DNA from: an uncultured Clostridia bacterium
GTDB taxonomy: Bacteria > Bacillota > Clostridia > Oscillospirales > QAMX01
Length of the DNA: 55,839 nt
Reading direction: 5' to 3'
NCBI GenBank assembly: GCA_944376195.1
Contig: CALWBW010000009.1
Location: 1 to 55,839, forward strand
Shown here: positions 31,788 through 40,265 of the stretch, piece by piece
How the letters are laid out: every line of letters starts with the position of its first letter
Numbering within the stretch: position 1 is the stretch's first letter
Notes under the pieces: model-generated
The model's database searches: none
Told to the model about the DNA's origin: nothing
Seen by the model: the letters and a program-made list of their open reading frames with translations, nothing else
Program-made: the position numbers and the translations under genes

Positions 31788-33197
31788 ATGAATGATCGCC
31801 CGAATGTACATTTTTTAAAAACGCCATTGGCGTGCTATATGTACGAGGTTAATACAAATCAGATGTTGAAAATTCCAGAGGAATTTTACTCAGGACTTCA
31901 GGAATATGTGAAAACAGGTATGGCTTCTGATGCGGTTATGAATTACGCAAATGCGTTAAAGGCGGAAGGATATCTCTCCAGCAATCGTCCTACGGAAATG
32001 GAACACCAGGAGAGCAAATTTTTGGACTTTCATCTGGGAACAAATGTGGAACAAATGACGTTGCAGGTGACCCAGCAGTGTAATTTCAGGTGTACCTATT
32101 GTACTTATGCACCGAAAGATTTTGAATATCAGCGCCAGCATTCTTCGAAACGGATGACGCTCGAGACTGCATTGAAAGCGGTTGACTTTTTTGCCGCACA
32201 TTCAGTGAAGCGGGAGCGTGTGGCTCTGGGCTTTTATGGCGGAGAACCTCTATTGGAATTAAATCTCATTCAGAAGATCGTCGCATACGCAGAAGAATTG
32301 TTTGATGGAAAAGATTTAATATTCCCGATTACAACAAACGGATCGCTGTTTACCAAAGATGTTGTGGATTTTATAAGCAAACACAATTTTAATGTGCTCA
32401 TCAGTCTTGATGGAACGCCGGAAATCCACAACAGATCAAGAAAGTTTGCGGCGACAGGAGAGGGAACTTATGAAGAAATTGAACGTAATCTGCGATATGT
32501 GCAGGAAAATTATCCAGACTTGTATGCAAGAATTTCATTCAATGTTGTGATCGATCCGCGCTATAGTTGCGTGGGGTTACATGAACTGTTTTCTCACCAT
32601 CCGCTATTTGTAAATGCCAATGTCAATTCCACATTGATTTCGGATGAAAGTTCAATGGAACATGTCACGGCGTCCGATCAATATATCTATGAAAATTCCA
32701 TATATTTATTTAAAGCGCTCATGGCGAAAAAAGACCGATATCCGCAGGAAAAGGCATCCAAAGTTGCCGTGGGAACCGTTGGAGCAAGAAGTGAAAGATT
32801 AAAAAAGAACATGAAGATATCCAAAGGACTGCCCGCGAAAATGTCTCATGGAGGACCGTGTATTCCGGGACAGAGAAGAGTGTTCGTAACTGTAGACGGA
32901 GATCTTTTCCCGTGTGAGCGAGTTAGTGAAACTTCAGAAGTAAACAAAATTGGCAATATCTATGATGGGTTCGATATTGACAAGGCAAGAGCCATACTCA
33001 ATATTGCGCAGTTGACGCCGGAGGAGTGCAAAAATTGCTGGGCGATTCGTCATTGTATGCAATGCGTCCGAGCATGCGACAACAATGGAGAGTTATCAAG
33101 AGAATTAAAACTTCATAACTGTGCAAGGGTGAGAAGTGAGGTTGAGGAGATTTTCAAGGAATATTTGATGTATAAGGAGTTAGGCTATGAACTTTGA
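31788..33197 (+). CDS. Radical SAM / SPASM peptide maturase, CcpM-like (Clo7bot system)
   Basis: The 469-residue protein has the radical SAM cluster C98-C102-C105 in QQCNFRCTYCTYAPK, then GFYGGEPLLE and ITTNGSL typical of the SAM-binding core. A C-terminal SPASM/twitch-like region supplies many cysteines (GGPCIPGQRR, DLFPCERVSE, CKNCWAIRHCMQCVRACDN, HNCARV), enough for two auxiliary Fe-S clusters. About 85 N-terminal residues form a small domain that may be a precursor-recognition element. This is the layout of the radical SAM maturases of Clo7bot/CLI_3235 Cys-rich peptides. The likely job is to crosslink or otherwise modify the Cys-rich core. AAGGAGGTG precedes the ATG; it overlaps the next gene by 11 nt. 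Confidence 0.9.
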   Translation: MNDRPNVHFLKTPLACYMYEVNTNQMLKIPEEFYSGLQEYVKTGMASDAVMNYANALKAEGYLSSNRPTEMEHQESKFLDFHLGTNVEQMTLQVTQQCNFRCTYCTYAPKDFEYQRQHSSKRMTLETALKAVDFFAAHSVKRERVALGFYGGEPLLELNLIQKIVAYAEELFDGKDLIFPITTNGSLFTKDVVDFISKHNFNVLISLDGTPEIHNRSRKFAATGEGTYEEIERNLRYVQENYPDLYARISFNVVIDPRYSCVGLHELFSHHPLFVNANVNSTLISDESSMEHVTASDQYIYENSIYLFKALMAKKDRYPQEKASKVAVGTVGARSERLKKNMKISKGLPAKMSHGGPCIPGQRRVFVTVDGDLFPCERVSETSEVNKIGNIYDGFDIDKARAILNIAQLTPEECKNCWAIRHCMQCVRACDNNGELSRELKLHNCARVRSEVEEIFKEYLMYKELGYEL

Positions 33198-34329
33198 AAA
33201 TTTGCAAGGCGGAAAGATATGCATATATCCCTACAGCGAAGAAGTTCAACCTTTGTTGAGACACCATACATTGCTATCCTCTGCATGGAAGGTGGCCTCA
33301 TTGGTCTCTCCCAGAAGCTGGGGATTTGTCGGGAGGGAATTCCGGTGCGGAAATGAAATTTTGAAGGTTGAACCGTCGCTTGAGCATTTGCCTGATGACA
33401 TCGATTATATCCTGATCCCGGAATTTTTTGAAAATTTAATGGAGACATCAATCGTAAAACGGATTTTATCGCGTGTTCTCCCGGTGCTTGGTAAGATACG
33501 CGGCATCATACTCTCGGCAGTTTTGGATGGGGAAAATTATGAAATGCTGAAAAGCGCTTGTGCGGGGATCTGCGAATTCATTGACGTGAGCGCAACGTCT
33601 TCGGATCCAGGACCGGTGCAGCAATTTGAAAAAAGGAAGGGCATACTGGAAATCGACGTCCCAGTCATCGGGATTATGGGAATGTGGGATGGTACGGATA
33701 AATTTGAAGTATCTTTGGCTCTTCGTGAGAAATTTTTAAAGGATGGTTACCAAGTCTCTCAAATTGGCTCGAGAAACTACTGCGAAATGATGGGCTTTCA
33801 CTCTTTCCCCCGGTTCATGCTGAATCCCACAGTGGGCGAGGAAGAAAAAATATATCAATTCAACCGGTATTTGAAACAGCTCGTTGAGGAGGAATCTCCG
33901 GATGTGATACTCATCACGATACCTGGCGGTACGCAGCAGCTCAATAATCAGTTCCCGAACCGGTTTGGCATTTTGCCCTTTTTGGTTTCCAAAGCGGTAG
34001 TATTCGACGCGCTGATATTGTGTACGATCTACGAACCGAATGCAGGAGAACTGTTTGAACTGATCTCGACTTCCTTCAAATATAAATACGGCTGCGAAGC
34101 TGATGCGTTCCATATGTCAAACATGGTATTTGATGTTGCGTCGATCAGCGAAAAGGAGGCAATGAGACTTCACCACATTGCAAGGAGCGACGTGGAAAAA
34201 GCCGTAAATGAGAACTATGCCGGCCTGGCAGCCCCGATGGTAGATGTCTATAGCGCCGGCGGGGCGGAAAAGTTATATCACACGATTGTTGATAAGCTCA
34301 CGGAAAATGTGGCTGACGCCATGTTATGA
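33187..34329 (+). CDS. Peptide maturation system protein, TIGR04066-like
   Basis: The 380-residue soluble protein starts inside the end of the radical SAM gene. I recognise it by context and pattern as the TIGR04066 partner of Clo7bot systems. Its centre (about residues 155-200) reads like a degenerate nucleotide-binding fold, VIGIMGMWDGTDKFEVSLALR, where a P-loop Lys-Ser/Thr would be expected but Lys-Phe is found. Later segments PDVILITIPGGTQQLNN and ILCTIYEPNAGELFELIS are typical alpha/beta strand-helix units. It probably helps the radical SAM step or precursor handling; function is unproven. GGAG lies 8 nt before the ATG. Confidence 0.75.
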   Translation: MNFENLQGGKICIYPYSEEVQPLLRHHTLLSSAWKVASLVSPRSWGFVGREFRCGNEILKVEPSLEHLPDDIDYILIPEFFENLMETSIVKRILSRVLPVLGKIRGIILSAVLDGENYEMLKSACAGICEFIDVSATSSDPGPVQQFEKRKGILEIDVPVIGIMGMWDGTDKFEVSLALREKFLKDGYQVSQIGSRNYCEMMGFHSFPRFMLNPTVGEEEKIYQFNRYLKQLVEEESPDVILITIPGGTQQLNNQFPNRFGILPFLVSKAVVFDALILCTIYEPNAGELFELISTSFKYKYGCEADAFHMSNMVFDVASISEKEAMRLHHIARSDVEKAVNENYAGLAAPMVDVYSAGGAEKLYHTIVDKLTENVADAML

Positions 34330-34343
34330 GGAGGGCGCATATA

Positions 34344-34619
34344 ATGCTGACGAAAAATAAGAATTTCACGCCTGAATGGATCTGTGCCGATATCCTGGGT
34401 ATTCTAAAAGAAAAATTTGACGTGAAGAAGCCCAAAGTACAGAGGTTTTTCGGGTTGGAAGGGTTGCTGGATGCCAGGGGGCTTGTCTATCTTGTTCATA
34501 TTCTGGAGGAGCGCTACGGCATCCGCTTTACCGCGGAGGATATGGACGAGGAACAATTTTACACGGTAGACGGCATGGCTGCTATGGTATCTTCGAAGTT
34601 ATGCCCGGAAGACCAGTGA
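34344..34619 (+). CDS. Acyl-carrier-protein-related protein lacking the attachment serine
   Basis: The 91-residue helical protein aligns with ACP: LLDARGLVYLVHILEERYGIRFTAED corresponds to ADSLDTVELVMALEEEF of a true ACP, and TVDGMAAMV to the last helix. The Asp-Ser-Leu site for 4'-phosphopantetheine reads Asp-Ala-Arg, so no prosthetic group can be attached there. It corresponds to the ACP-related family of the Clo7bot system. It may act as a docking or scaffold protein for the PaaK-like enzyme. The ATG at 34344 follows GAGGAGG by 9 nt, and an earlier ATG at 34326 overlaps the upstream stop. Confidence 0.8.
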   Translation: MLTKNKNFTPEWICADILGILKEKFDVKKPKVQRFFGLEGLLDARGLVYLVHILEERYGIRFTAEDMDEEQFYTVDGMAAMVSSKLCPEDQ

Positions 34620-34715
34620 CATTCGGTGTAAAGGGGTATTCGCCGATACTCTTTACATATGGGCGGCGAACGGCGAATCGCTGTCCGGTATTATGGAAGA
34701 AAGGAGGAAGGAAAC

Positions 34716-34922
34716 ATGAAAAAGCTCAGGAAAGTCAAGACGAACCTGCAGGATTCCATTGAGGCGTATGAAGGAGCTTGTACTTGTTCGATAGGCTGCT
34801 CTTGCGTTGTCTGCGGCTGTCCGAATAATGATTTGAGTATCGACGTAGCTTATGACCCAACTTACGAAAATACGGAATCCACCAGTTTAAGCATTTCTCT
34901 TTCCCATTATAGTTGGGCTTAA
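34716..34922 (+). CDS. Clo7bot-family Cys-rich precursor peptide 1
   Basis: The 68-residue precursor has the conserved leader MKKLRKVKTNLQDSIEAY and then a core with six cysteines spaced CxC-xxx-CxC-xx-CxC (near residues 22-35). An acidic, Tyr-containing stretch follows, with a C-terminal tail SLSISLSHYSWA that resembles the VSTSLSSVHWS tail of the other two precursors. It is the first of three and lies behind the maturation genes. The strong site AAAGGAGG sits 8 nt before the ATG. The leader is the probable recognition element for the maturase, with cleavage likely near the EAY-Glu-Gly junction (inference). A GC hairpin follows. Confidence 0.92.
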   Translation: MKKLRKVKTNLQDSIEAYEGACTCSIGCSCVVCGCPNNDLSIDVAYDPTYENTESTSLSISLSHYSWA

Positions 34923-35008
34923 GCAACACATTTGATGGAGGCAAATGATCATTCTCTGACTGCTATTTAGGGAGGCATGCCAATTTATCTCACTTAGATA
35001 GCATGTGC

Positions 35009-35044
35009 CGGCAGAAGTGCGGCGGACGCGTCGCGCTTCTGCCG
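35009..35044 (+). repeat. Post-precursor GC-rich hairpin, copy 1
   Basis: A 16-bp stem (15 bp GGCAGAAGTGCGGCG with two wobbles plus one C-G pair) has a GACG loop. No U run follows, so it looks like a stabilising or attenuating hairpin between precursor 1 and the first solute-binding gene. Confidence 0.8.
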
Positions 35045-35091
35045 AGAAACTATCATAATCTTCAGGACCTAGCCCTAAAAGAGGTGTTTCT

Positions 35092-36462
35092 ATGAAAAAG
35101 ACTCGCTCCATAGCAGGCCTTCTTGCTGTCGTTCTCCTATTTTTGCTTCCATTTTCCGGGTGTGAGAAAGTCCCAGAACGTACGGAAGTACCCGCACCAA
35201 TCGAAGGGCCAAAACTCGCCGATCTTAAAGAGACAGACACTCTGGTGATTTATGTCATGCAAAGCTTTCAACGAACCTACATGCCCCAAATTGAGGCATT
35301 TCGCAAGGCCACCGGCGTAGACGTAGAGGTCGTAAGCGTAGTTGGGGAACCCGAAGAATTTACAGAACGAGTCATAAACGATATGGTAAGCGGCTCTGGC
35401 CCGGATGTTCTGTATTTTAGCGATTCTTTTAGAATGGATATCACAAAATCTGCATTAAACGGCAATTTTCTCGACTTGACTGATATTTTAGCGGAGGATC
35501 CGGACTTTTCCGAGGACGATTATATCGAGGGGGTGTTTGACGCCTGTCAGGTGAATGGACGGCAATATACAGTTCCAACATCGTATGATCTTCCGTTTGC
35601 ATTTTCTGTTGCGGAGACATTGGCGGATATTGGCTTTCGTTGGGATGGGATTGACACAATGTCTGATTTCATAGAAGAAATCGCACATCTGACTCCAGAA
35701 GCATCTGAAAATAATTCTGGGTTTCAGCAGATGATGAATAGCAAAAACTATTTTAAGATGTTGTACAGATATTCTGGTATTCGTCTGCTGGACTATGAAA
35801 ACGGTGTGGTACTACCGGATGAGAAGGAGCTGCGTGAATTTTTAGAGGCATATAAGCTATTTTTTCCATACGATTATGATGCGTCAGGAGCCTCTCAAAT
35901 CTGGAACAGGGTTGATCCCCTCTTGAGCGGTATCGCCGCTTTTTGGATCCCGTCCTTTCTTACAGGTATTGTTGATTCTATTAGTATCATGAAACTTGAA
36001 TCCCTTGCGTATGCCTATCGTGTAATTCCCAGCCAGACAGGGGAAATCGTCGCACGAATAAGTTCACAATTGGCAATCCCGGCAAATGCAAAAAACACGG
36101 CAAACGCCTATCGCTTTATCAAGTTTTTACTCTCGGAAGAGATGCAGCTGGATCAGAATGTACTTTTAGGGATGAAACCGATTCGCAAAAGTGCGATACA
36201 CAAAGTTATATATGAGACACCGGCACTTTATGAAAACCATGGGTTTTACCTTGATGATCCCGAAAACCTGGCTTTGACGGAGGATGAGGCTGTAGCACTC
36301 GAGGAGGCAATCACCAGTATTGACCGCTTTATGCAGGATGAACGGGTGGTGCTATCGAATATGTTGCAGGAGTCCATGCTGCCCTTCTTCCGGGACGAAG
36401 CAAGTTACGAGGACTGCCTTGCCGACCTCAAGAACAAACTGACGCTCTATTTAAGCGAGTGA
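35092..36462 (+). CDS. Extracellular solute-binding lipoprotein 1 (family 1)
   Basis: The 456-residue protein has a signal peptide with lipobox LPFSGC and then a family 1 (CUT1-type) binding protein: FQRTYMPQIEAFRKATGVDVEV, GSGPDVLYF, FLDLTDILAEDPDFSEDDY, the NGRQYTVPTS hinge segment and FIKFLLSEEMQ. The C-terminus is DEASYEDCLADLKNKLTLYL-SE, nearly identical in all six paralogues, with one Cys 20 residues from the end. It should be anchored outside the membrane and deliver a ligand to the MalF/MalG-type permeases encoded 12 kb downstream. It is closest to copy 2 over the whole length. AGAGGTG precedes the ATG. Confidence 0.9.
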   Translation: MKKTRSIAGLLAVVLLFLLPFSGCEKVPERTEVPAPIEGPKLADLKETDTLVIYVMQSFQRTYMPQIEAFRKATGVDVEVVSVVGEPEEFTERVINDMVSGSGPDVLYFSDSFRMDITKSALNGNFLDLTDILAEDPDFSEDDYIEGVFDACQVNGRQYTVPTSYDLPFAFSVAETLADIGFRWDGIDTMSDFIEEIAHLTPEASENNSGFQQMMNSKNYFKMLYRYSGIRLLDYENGVVLPDEKELREFLEAYKLFFPYDYDASGASQIWNRVDPLLSGIAAFWIPSFLTGIVDSISIMKLESLAYAYRVIPSQTGEIVARISSQLAIPANAKNTANAYRFIKFLLSEEMQLDQNVLLGMKPIRKSAIHKVIYETPALYENHGFYLDDPENLALTEDEAVALEEAITSIDRFMQDERVVLSNMLQESMLPFFRDEASYEDCLADLKNKLTLYLSE

Positions 36463-36533
36463 CGCGCCGCGCTTCTGCCGGGGACCCCATAACCGTTTCC
36501 AGGATGATCCCTTTAGAGAAAGAGGTGTTATCT
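36463..36533 (+). repeat. Inter-gene repeat between binding lipoproteins 1 and 2
   Basis: The segment starts with CGCGCCGCGCTTCTGCCGG, which is the right arm of the post-precursor hairpin without its left arm, then CCCCATAACCGTTTCCAGG and the ribosome site. Nearly the same 70-71 nt recur at 41625 and 43063. Confidence 0.85.
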
Positions 36534-37880
36534 ATGAAAAATCGCCGTATTTTATCCGCGTTTCTTGCCGTCTCCCTGCTGCTCCTCCTTTTTACCGGGT
36601 GCGCGAAAATACCCGAATCTGCCAAAGGCCCCGGGTTTGACGATCTGGTGGAAACAGACACCTTAGTTGTTTATTTAATGCAACGTTTTCAACGAACCTA
36701 CATGTACCAAATTGAGGCCTTTCAGAAGGCCACCGGGGTAGATGTAGAGGTTGTAAGTGTGATCGGGGAGCCCGAAGCATTTACGGAACGTATTATCAAC
36801 GATCTTACGAGTGGTTCCGGCCCGGATGTGCTGATTTTTGACGATACATTTATGATGGACGTTACGAAATCTGCATTAAACGGCAGTTTTCTTGATTTGA
36901 CTGATGTTTTGGCGGAGGATCCGGAGTTTTCAAAAGATGATTACCTGGATGGCGTATTTGAAGCCTGTCAGGTAAACGGACGGCAATACACGATTCCGAC
37001 GTCATATGATTTCCTGTTGGCATTTTCTCTTACAGAAATGCTGGCGGATATCGGGTTCAGCTGGGATGGCATTGATACAATGGCGGATTTTTTGGAAGAG
37101 ATTGCACGTTTAACGCCGGAGGCTGCGGAACTTCCGAAATTTCAGCAAATGCTGAACAGTAAAAATTTTTATTGGAAACTGTACAGGTATGCCGGCATCC
37201 GCCTATTGGATTATGAGAATGGCGTTGTACTGCCGGATGAGGAAGAATTACGCGAATTTTTGGAAGCCTATAAGCTGTATTTTCCATATGATTACGATGC
37301 GTCAGGAGCCTCTCAGACCTGGATCAGAGTAGATCCGCTCTTGAATGGTACGGCCGCTTTTTGGATAACACATTATCTTACAGGGATCGTGGATTCTATC
37401 AGTATCTTGAAACTTAAATCCAGAGAGTATACCTATCACGCGATTCCCAGCCAGACAGGAGAAATTGTCGCACGGATCGGCTCGCAGCTGGCGATTCCGG
37501 CTAATGCAAAGAATACTGCAAATGCCTATCGGTTTATCAAGTTTTTGCTCTCCGAAGAAATACAGGTGGATCAGCTTTTACTTATGGGGGTAAAACCGAT
37601 TCGCAAAAGTGCGATACATAAAGTCATATATGAAAGTCCGGCGTTTTATGAAAACCATGGGTATTACATTGAAGATCCTGAAAATTTTGCTTTGACAGAG
37701 GACGAGGCAAAAGCACTGGAAGAGGTGATGCTCAACATCGATCGTTTTGTGCAGGATGAGAGACTTGTAGTGCCGGAAATGATGTTCGAGTCCATGATGC
37801 CCTTCTTCCGGGATGAGGCAAGCTACGAGGACTGCCTTGCCGACCTCAAGAACAAACTGACGCTCTATTTGAGCGAGTGA
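36534..37880 (+). CDS. Extracellular solute-binding lipoprotein 2 (family 1)
   Basis: The 448-residue paralogue of copy 1 has lipobox LLFTGC, a shorter acidic linker, FQRTYMYQIEAFQKATGVDVEV and GSGPDVLIFDD. The ligand-side segments NGRQYTIPTSYDF and DYENGVVLPDEEELREFLEA are almost as in copy 1, making this pair the most recent duplicates of the array. The ATG at 36534 follows AGAGGTG; the longer frame from 36459 overlaps the previous stop and is not used. The stop is followed by CGGGATGCGTGCGCGCGA, an 18-nt element found again only after copy 6, in both cases where the next gene is not a binding protein. Confidence 0.9.
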   Translation: MKNRRILSAFLAVSLLLLLFTGCAKIPESAKGPGFDDLVETDTLVVYLMQRFQRTYMYQIEAFQKATGVDVEVVSVIGEPEAFTERIINDLTSGSGPDVLIFDDTFMMDVTKSALNGSFLDLTDVLAEDPEFSKDDYLDGVFEACQVNGRQYTIPTSYDFLLAFSLTEMLADIGFSWDGIDTMADFLEEIARLTPEAAELPKFQQMLNSKNFYWKLYRYAGIRLLDYENGVVLPDEEELREFLEAYKLYFPYDYDASGASQTWIRVDPLLNGTAAFWITHYLTGIVDSISILKLKSREYTYHAIPSQTGEIVARIGSQLAIPANAKNTANAYRFIKFLLSEEIQVDQLLLMGVKPIRKSAIHKVIYESPAFYENHGYYIEDPENFALTEDEAKALEEVMLNIDRFVQDERLVVPEMMFESMMPFFRDEASYEDCLADLKNKLTLYLSE

Positions 37881-38000
37881 CGGGATGCGTGCGCGCGACG
37901 TGAAAAGAAAATCAGGATAAAGCAAATGAGTAAAAACAGCCCATATATACATATACAGGGGAAATTGGTGCCCGGTATAAAAACAAAGGAGGAAGGAAAC

Positions 38001-38222
38001 ATGAAAAAACTCAGAAAAGTCAAGACGAACCTGCAGGATTCCGTTGAGGCGTATGCTGGCAGTTGTACCTGTGAGCCCAATTGCTATTGCTCTTGTAATT
38101 GCTATTGTTCTACTGAACACCAGTCAGTGATTGATGCTGTAGAGCCGCAGAGTTCTACATTTTATCAAAACCAAGAATTTGTTGGTGTAAGTACTTCTCT
38201 TTCCAGTGTACATTGGTCTTAA
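38001..38222 (+). CDS. Clo7bot-family Cys-rich precursor peptide 2
   Basis: The 73-residue precursor has leader MKKLRKVKTNLQDSVEAY and a core of seven cysteines, SCTCEPNCYCSCNCYCSTE, five of them in an unbroken C-x-C-x-C ladder. The tail is EFVGVSTSLSSVHWS, identical over its last 13 residues to precursor 3. The leader DNA is nearly identical to the other copies while the core differs. AAAGGAGG lies 8 nt before the ATG at 38001; the earlier in-frame ATG at 37926 is not used. It is placed between binding lipoproteins 2 and 3. Confidence 0.92.
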   Translation: MKKLRKVKTNLQDSVEAYAGSCTCEPNCYCSCNCYCSTEHQSVIDAVEPQSSTFYQNQEFVGVSTSLSSVHWS

Positions 38223-38307
38223 AATTGCGCTCATCAAGAAAGTAAACGTTTATTTGCCAGCTGCTATTTAGGAAAGCAATGAAATTTGCTACGTCTAAAT
38301 AGCAATG

Positions 38308-38347
38308 CCCGGCAGAAGCGCGGCGGACGCGCCGCGCTTCTGCCGGG
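38308..38347 (+). repeat. Post-precursor GC-rich hairpin, copy 2
   Basis: A perfect 18-bp stem CCCGGCAGAAGCGCGGCG with a GACG loop. A weaker upstream hairpin, GCTATTTAG...CTAAATAGC (38265-38303), precedes it, as after precursor 1. No U run is seen, so it may slow transcription or protect the 5' or 3' RNA piece. Confidence 0.85.
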
Positions 38348-38392
38348 GAAAAAGTATGAGCATGAATGAGTTCAAAGAAAAAGGTGTTTTCT

Positions 38393-39769
38393 ATGAAGAC
38401 GACGCATATTCTGTCGCTGGGATTGGCGGCAATACTGCTTCTGCTCCCCTTAGCTGCCTGTCAACAGAAAGAGGACGAAACTTCCACATCTGTCGATACG
38501 CTCGAGCTCGTTGAAAGCCTCACGTATGACGAATTGACTCCTACTGCTTCACTGGTATTGTATGTTCCAGTATCAGCGGAAGCGCAAATACAGCCCTTGA
38601 TCAATCGGTATCAAACGTTTTACGAGGTCGAGGTGGAAGTTGTACGCGTAGATGGCGATTATGAGGCATATGCAGAACGTGTAGCAAATGATCTTGCAAG
38701 TGGGAAAGGCCCGGATGTACTGTTTTTAGATTATCTTGATATAGACATTGCAAAGGCCGCGCTGAACAACAATTTTCTTGATCTGACTGATATTTTAGCG
38801 GAAGACCCGGACTTTTCGGAAGACGATTACCTGGACGGTGTGTTTGAGGCGGGCTGTTTCTATGGGAGGCAATATACAATCCCTACTTCGTTTTTCTTGC
38901 CTCTTCTTCTTTCCGCCCAAACAAAGCTGGAAGAATTGGGCTTTCATTGGGATCAAATAGAAACAACATCGGACTTTTTAGAAGAAATTTCTTGTCTGAC
39001 GCCATACGCGCAACAGAGCCCATCTTTTCAGCAAATGATGCAATCGAAGAATTATGTTGGGATGTTGAACTTAGCATCAGGCATCAGTCTGCTTGACTAT
39101 GAAAAAAACACGGTACTACCGGACGAAGGAGCGCTTCGCGAATATCTCCAGGCCTACAAGGCATATTTCCCATATGATTATGATGAGACGGGACGTTCTA
39201 CTTTATCTAACTTTGGCGCAGATAATCTTGTTCGGGGGAAATACCTTTTCTGGTTGGGCAGTTTAATGATTGCAGATTTAACCTGGAATATGGATGCGCT
39301 GATAGAGGCCTCTTGCGGTTACGCGCTTTCCGTCTTGCCAAGTCAAACAGGCGACATCGTTGGAAGCATAGACGGACAAATGGCCATCAACGTAAATACA
39401 AAGAATCCATTAAACGCATATCGCTTCATCAAAATGATGCTGTCCGCAGATGTACAGAGTAGCAGAAACCCACTTCTTAGTTATGTACCGATTCACAAAG
39501 AGGCCATAAAAGCGATTATATCCGGTACATATACCTTTGATGTCGCAGGGACGACATATGGAGGACGCCAGAGTGCCTACCTCACTGAGGAGGAATTGGA
39601 TACGATCATTGAGACGCTCACCGCAGTCGACCAGTTTACCCAACCGGCATCCGCAAGTGTTAACAATATAATGTGGGAAACCATGCTCCCCTTCTTCCGG
39701 GATGAGAAAAGCTACGAGAACTGCCTTGCCGACCTCAAAAACAAGCTGATGCTCTATTTAAGCGAGTGA
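38393..39769 (+). CDS. Extracellular solute-binding lipoprotein 3 (family 1)
   Basis: The 458-residue family member is the most divergent of the six in the first 150 residues (lipobox LPLAAC, then YVPVSAEAQIQPLINRYQTF). It keeps FLDLTDILAEDPDFSEDDYL, GRQYTIPTSFF, and the conserved end KSYENCLADLKNKLMLYLSE including the late Cys. The middle differs strongly from the neighbours, pointing to a different ligand. It directly follows precursor 2 and its hairpin. The ATG at 38393 has AAAAGGTG upstream; the in-frame ATG at 38366 has no site. Confidence 0.88.
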   Translation: MKTTHILSLGLAAILLLLPLAACQQKEDETSTSVDTLELVESLTYDELTPTASLVLYVPVSAEAQIQPLINRYQTFYEVEVEVVRVDGDYEAYAERVANDLASGKGPDVLFLDYLDIDIAKAALNNNFLDLTDILAEDPDFSEDDYLDGVFEAGCFYGRQYTIPTSFFLPLLLSAQTKLEELGFHWDQIETTSDFLEEISCLTPYAQQSPSFQQMMQSKNYVGMLNLASGISLLDYEKNTVLPDEGALREYLQAYKAYFPYDYDETGRSTLSNFGADNLVRGKYLFWLGSLMIADLTWNMDALIEASCGYALSVLPSQTGDIVGSIDGQMAINVNTKNPLNAYRFIKMMLSADVQSSRNPLLSYVPIHKEAIKAIISGTYTFDVAGTTYGGRQSAYLTEEELDTIIETLTAVDQFTQPASASVNNIMWETMLPFFRDEKSYENCLADLKNKLMLYLSE

Positions 39770-39879
39770 CGATTATGTGTGTACAGTGCAAAAAATCAAA
39801 ATAAAGTACTGAATAAGCAATTAATATTGGTACAGAAATGAAAATTATGGCCTGTTCGAATTAAAAGGAGGAAAGAAAC

Positions 39880-40101
39880 ATGAAAAAACTCAGGAAAGTC
39901 AAGACGAACCTGCAGGATTCCATCGAGGCGTATGAAGGCGCTTGTGATTGTGCCCCCAATTGCAACTGTCATTGCAATTGTGCTTGTTCTAATGTGAATC
40001 CAACTGTTACAAGTCGCACGAATACAGGTTATACTACAGCAGCTAATACTCAGGAATTCGTTGGTGTAAGTACTTCTCTTTCTAGTGTACATTGGTCTTA
40101 A
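39880..40101 (+). CDS. Clo7bot-family Cys-rich precursor peptide 3
   Basis: The 73-residue precursor has leader MKKLRKVKTNLQDSIEAY and seven cysteines at the same spacing as precursor 2 (ACDCAPNCNCHCNCACSN). The residues between the cysteines change (Asp, Asn and His in place of Thr, Tyr and Ser). A variable Thr/Asn-rich middle follows, then the tail EFVGVSTSLSSVHWS. The strong site AAAGGAGG precedes the ATG. It lies between binding lipoproteins 3 and 4. Conserved leader and tail with a variable core is the usual picture of a precursor family made by one shared maturase. Confidence 0.93.
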   Translation: MKKLRKVKTNLQDSIEAYEGACDCAPNCNCHCNCACSNVNPTVTSRTNTGYTTAANTQEFVGVSTSLSSVHWS

Positions 40102-40182
40102 GCTGTGGCTTAATTAAGTAAGTCGATGTAATCTGGTTGTGATTTGAGGAGAACGATACAGATTCGCTTAAGTAGCAGACGA

Positions 40183-40218
40183 CGGCTGAAGCGCGACAGG
40201 TTTGCCGCGCTTCAGCCG
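40183..40218 (+). repeat. Post-precursor GC-rich hairpin, copy 3
   Basis: A 13-bp stem CGGCTGAAGCGCG / CGCGCTTCAGCCG with a 10-nt loop. Compared with copies 1 and 2, compensating changes (GCAGAA to GCTGAA with TTCTGC to TTCAGC) keep the pairing, which supports a functional RNA structure. Confidence 0.8.
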
Positions 40219-40265
40219 GGAAAGCCAAGAATCAGCATGAATGAATTCTAAGAAAGAGGTATCGC

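Noticed and set aside
37926-38000. Extended N-terminus for precursor 2 starting at 37926
   Set aside because: The other precursors start at MKKLRKVK, and the strong ribosome site is directly before 38001.
38308-38347. Post-precursor hairpin as an intrinsic terminator
   Set aside because: The stem is strong but is followed by GGAAAAAG and not by a T run, and all downstream genes would be cut off.
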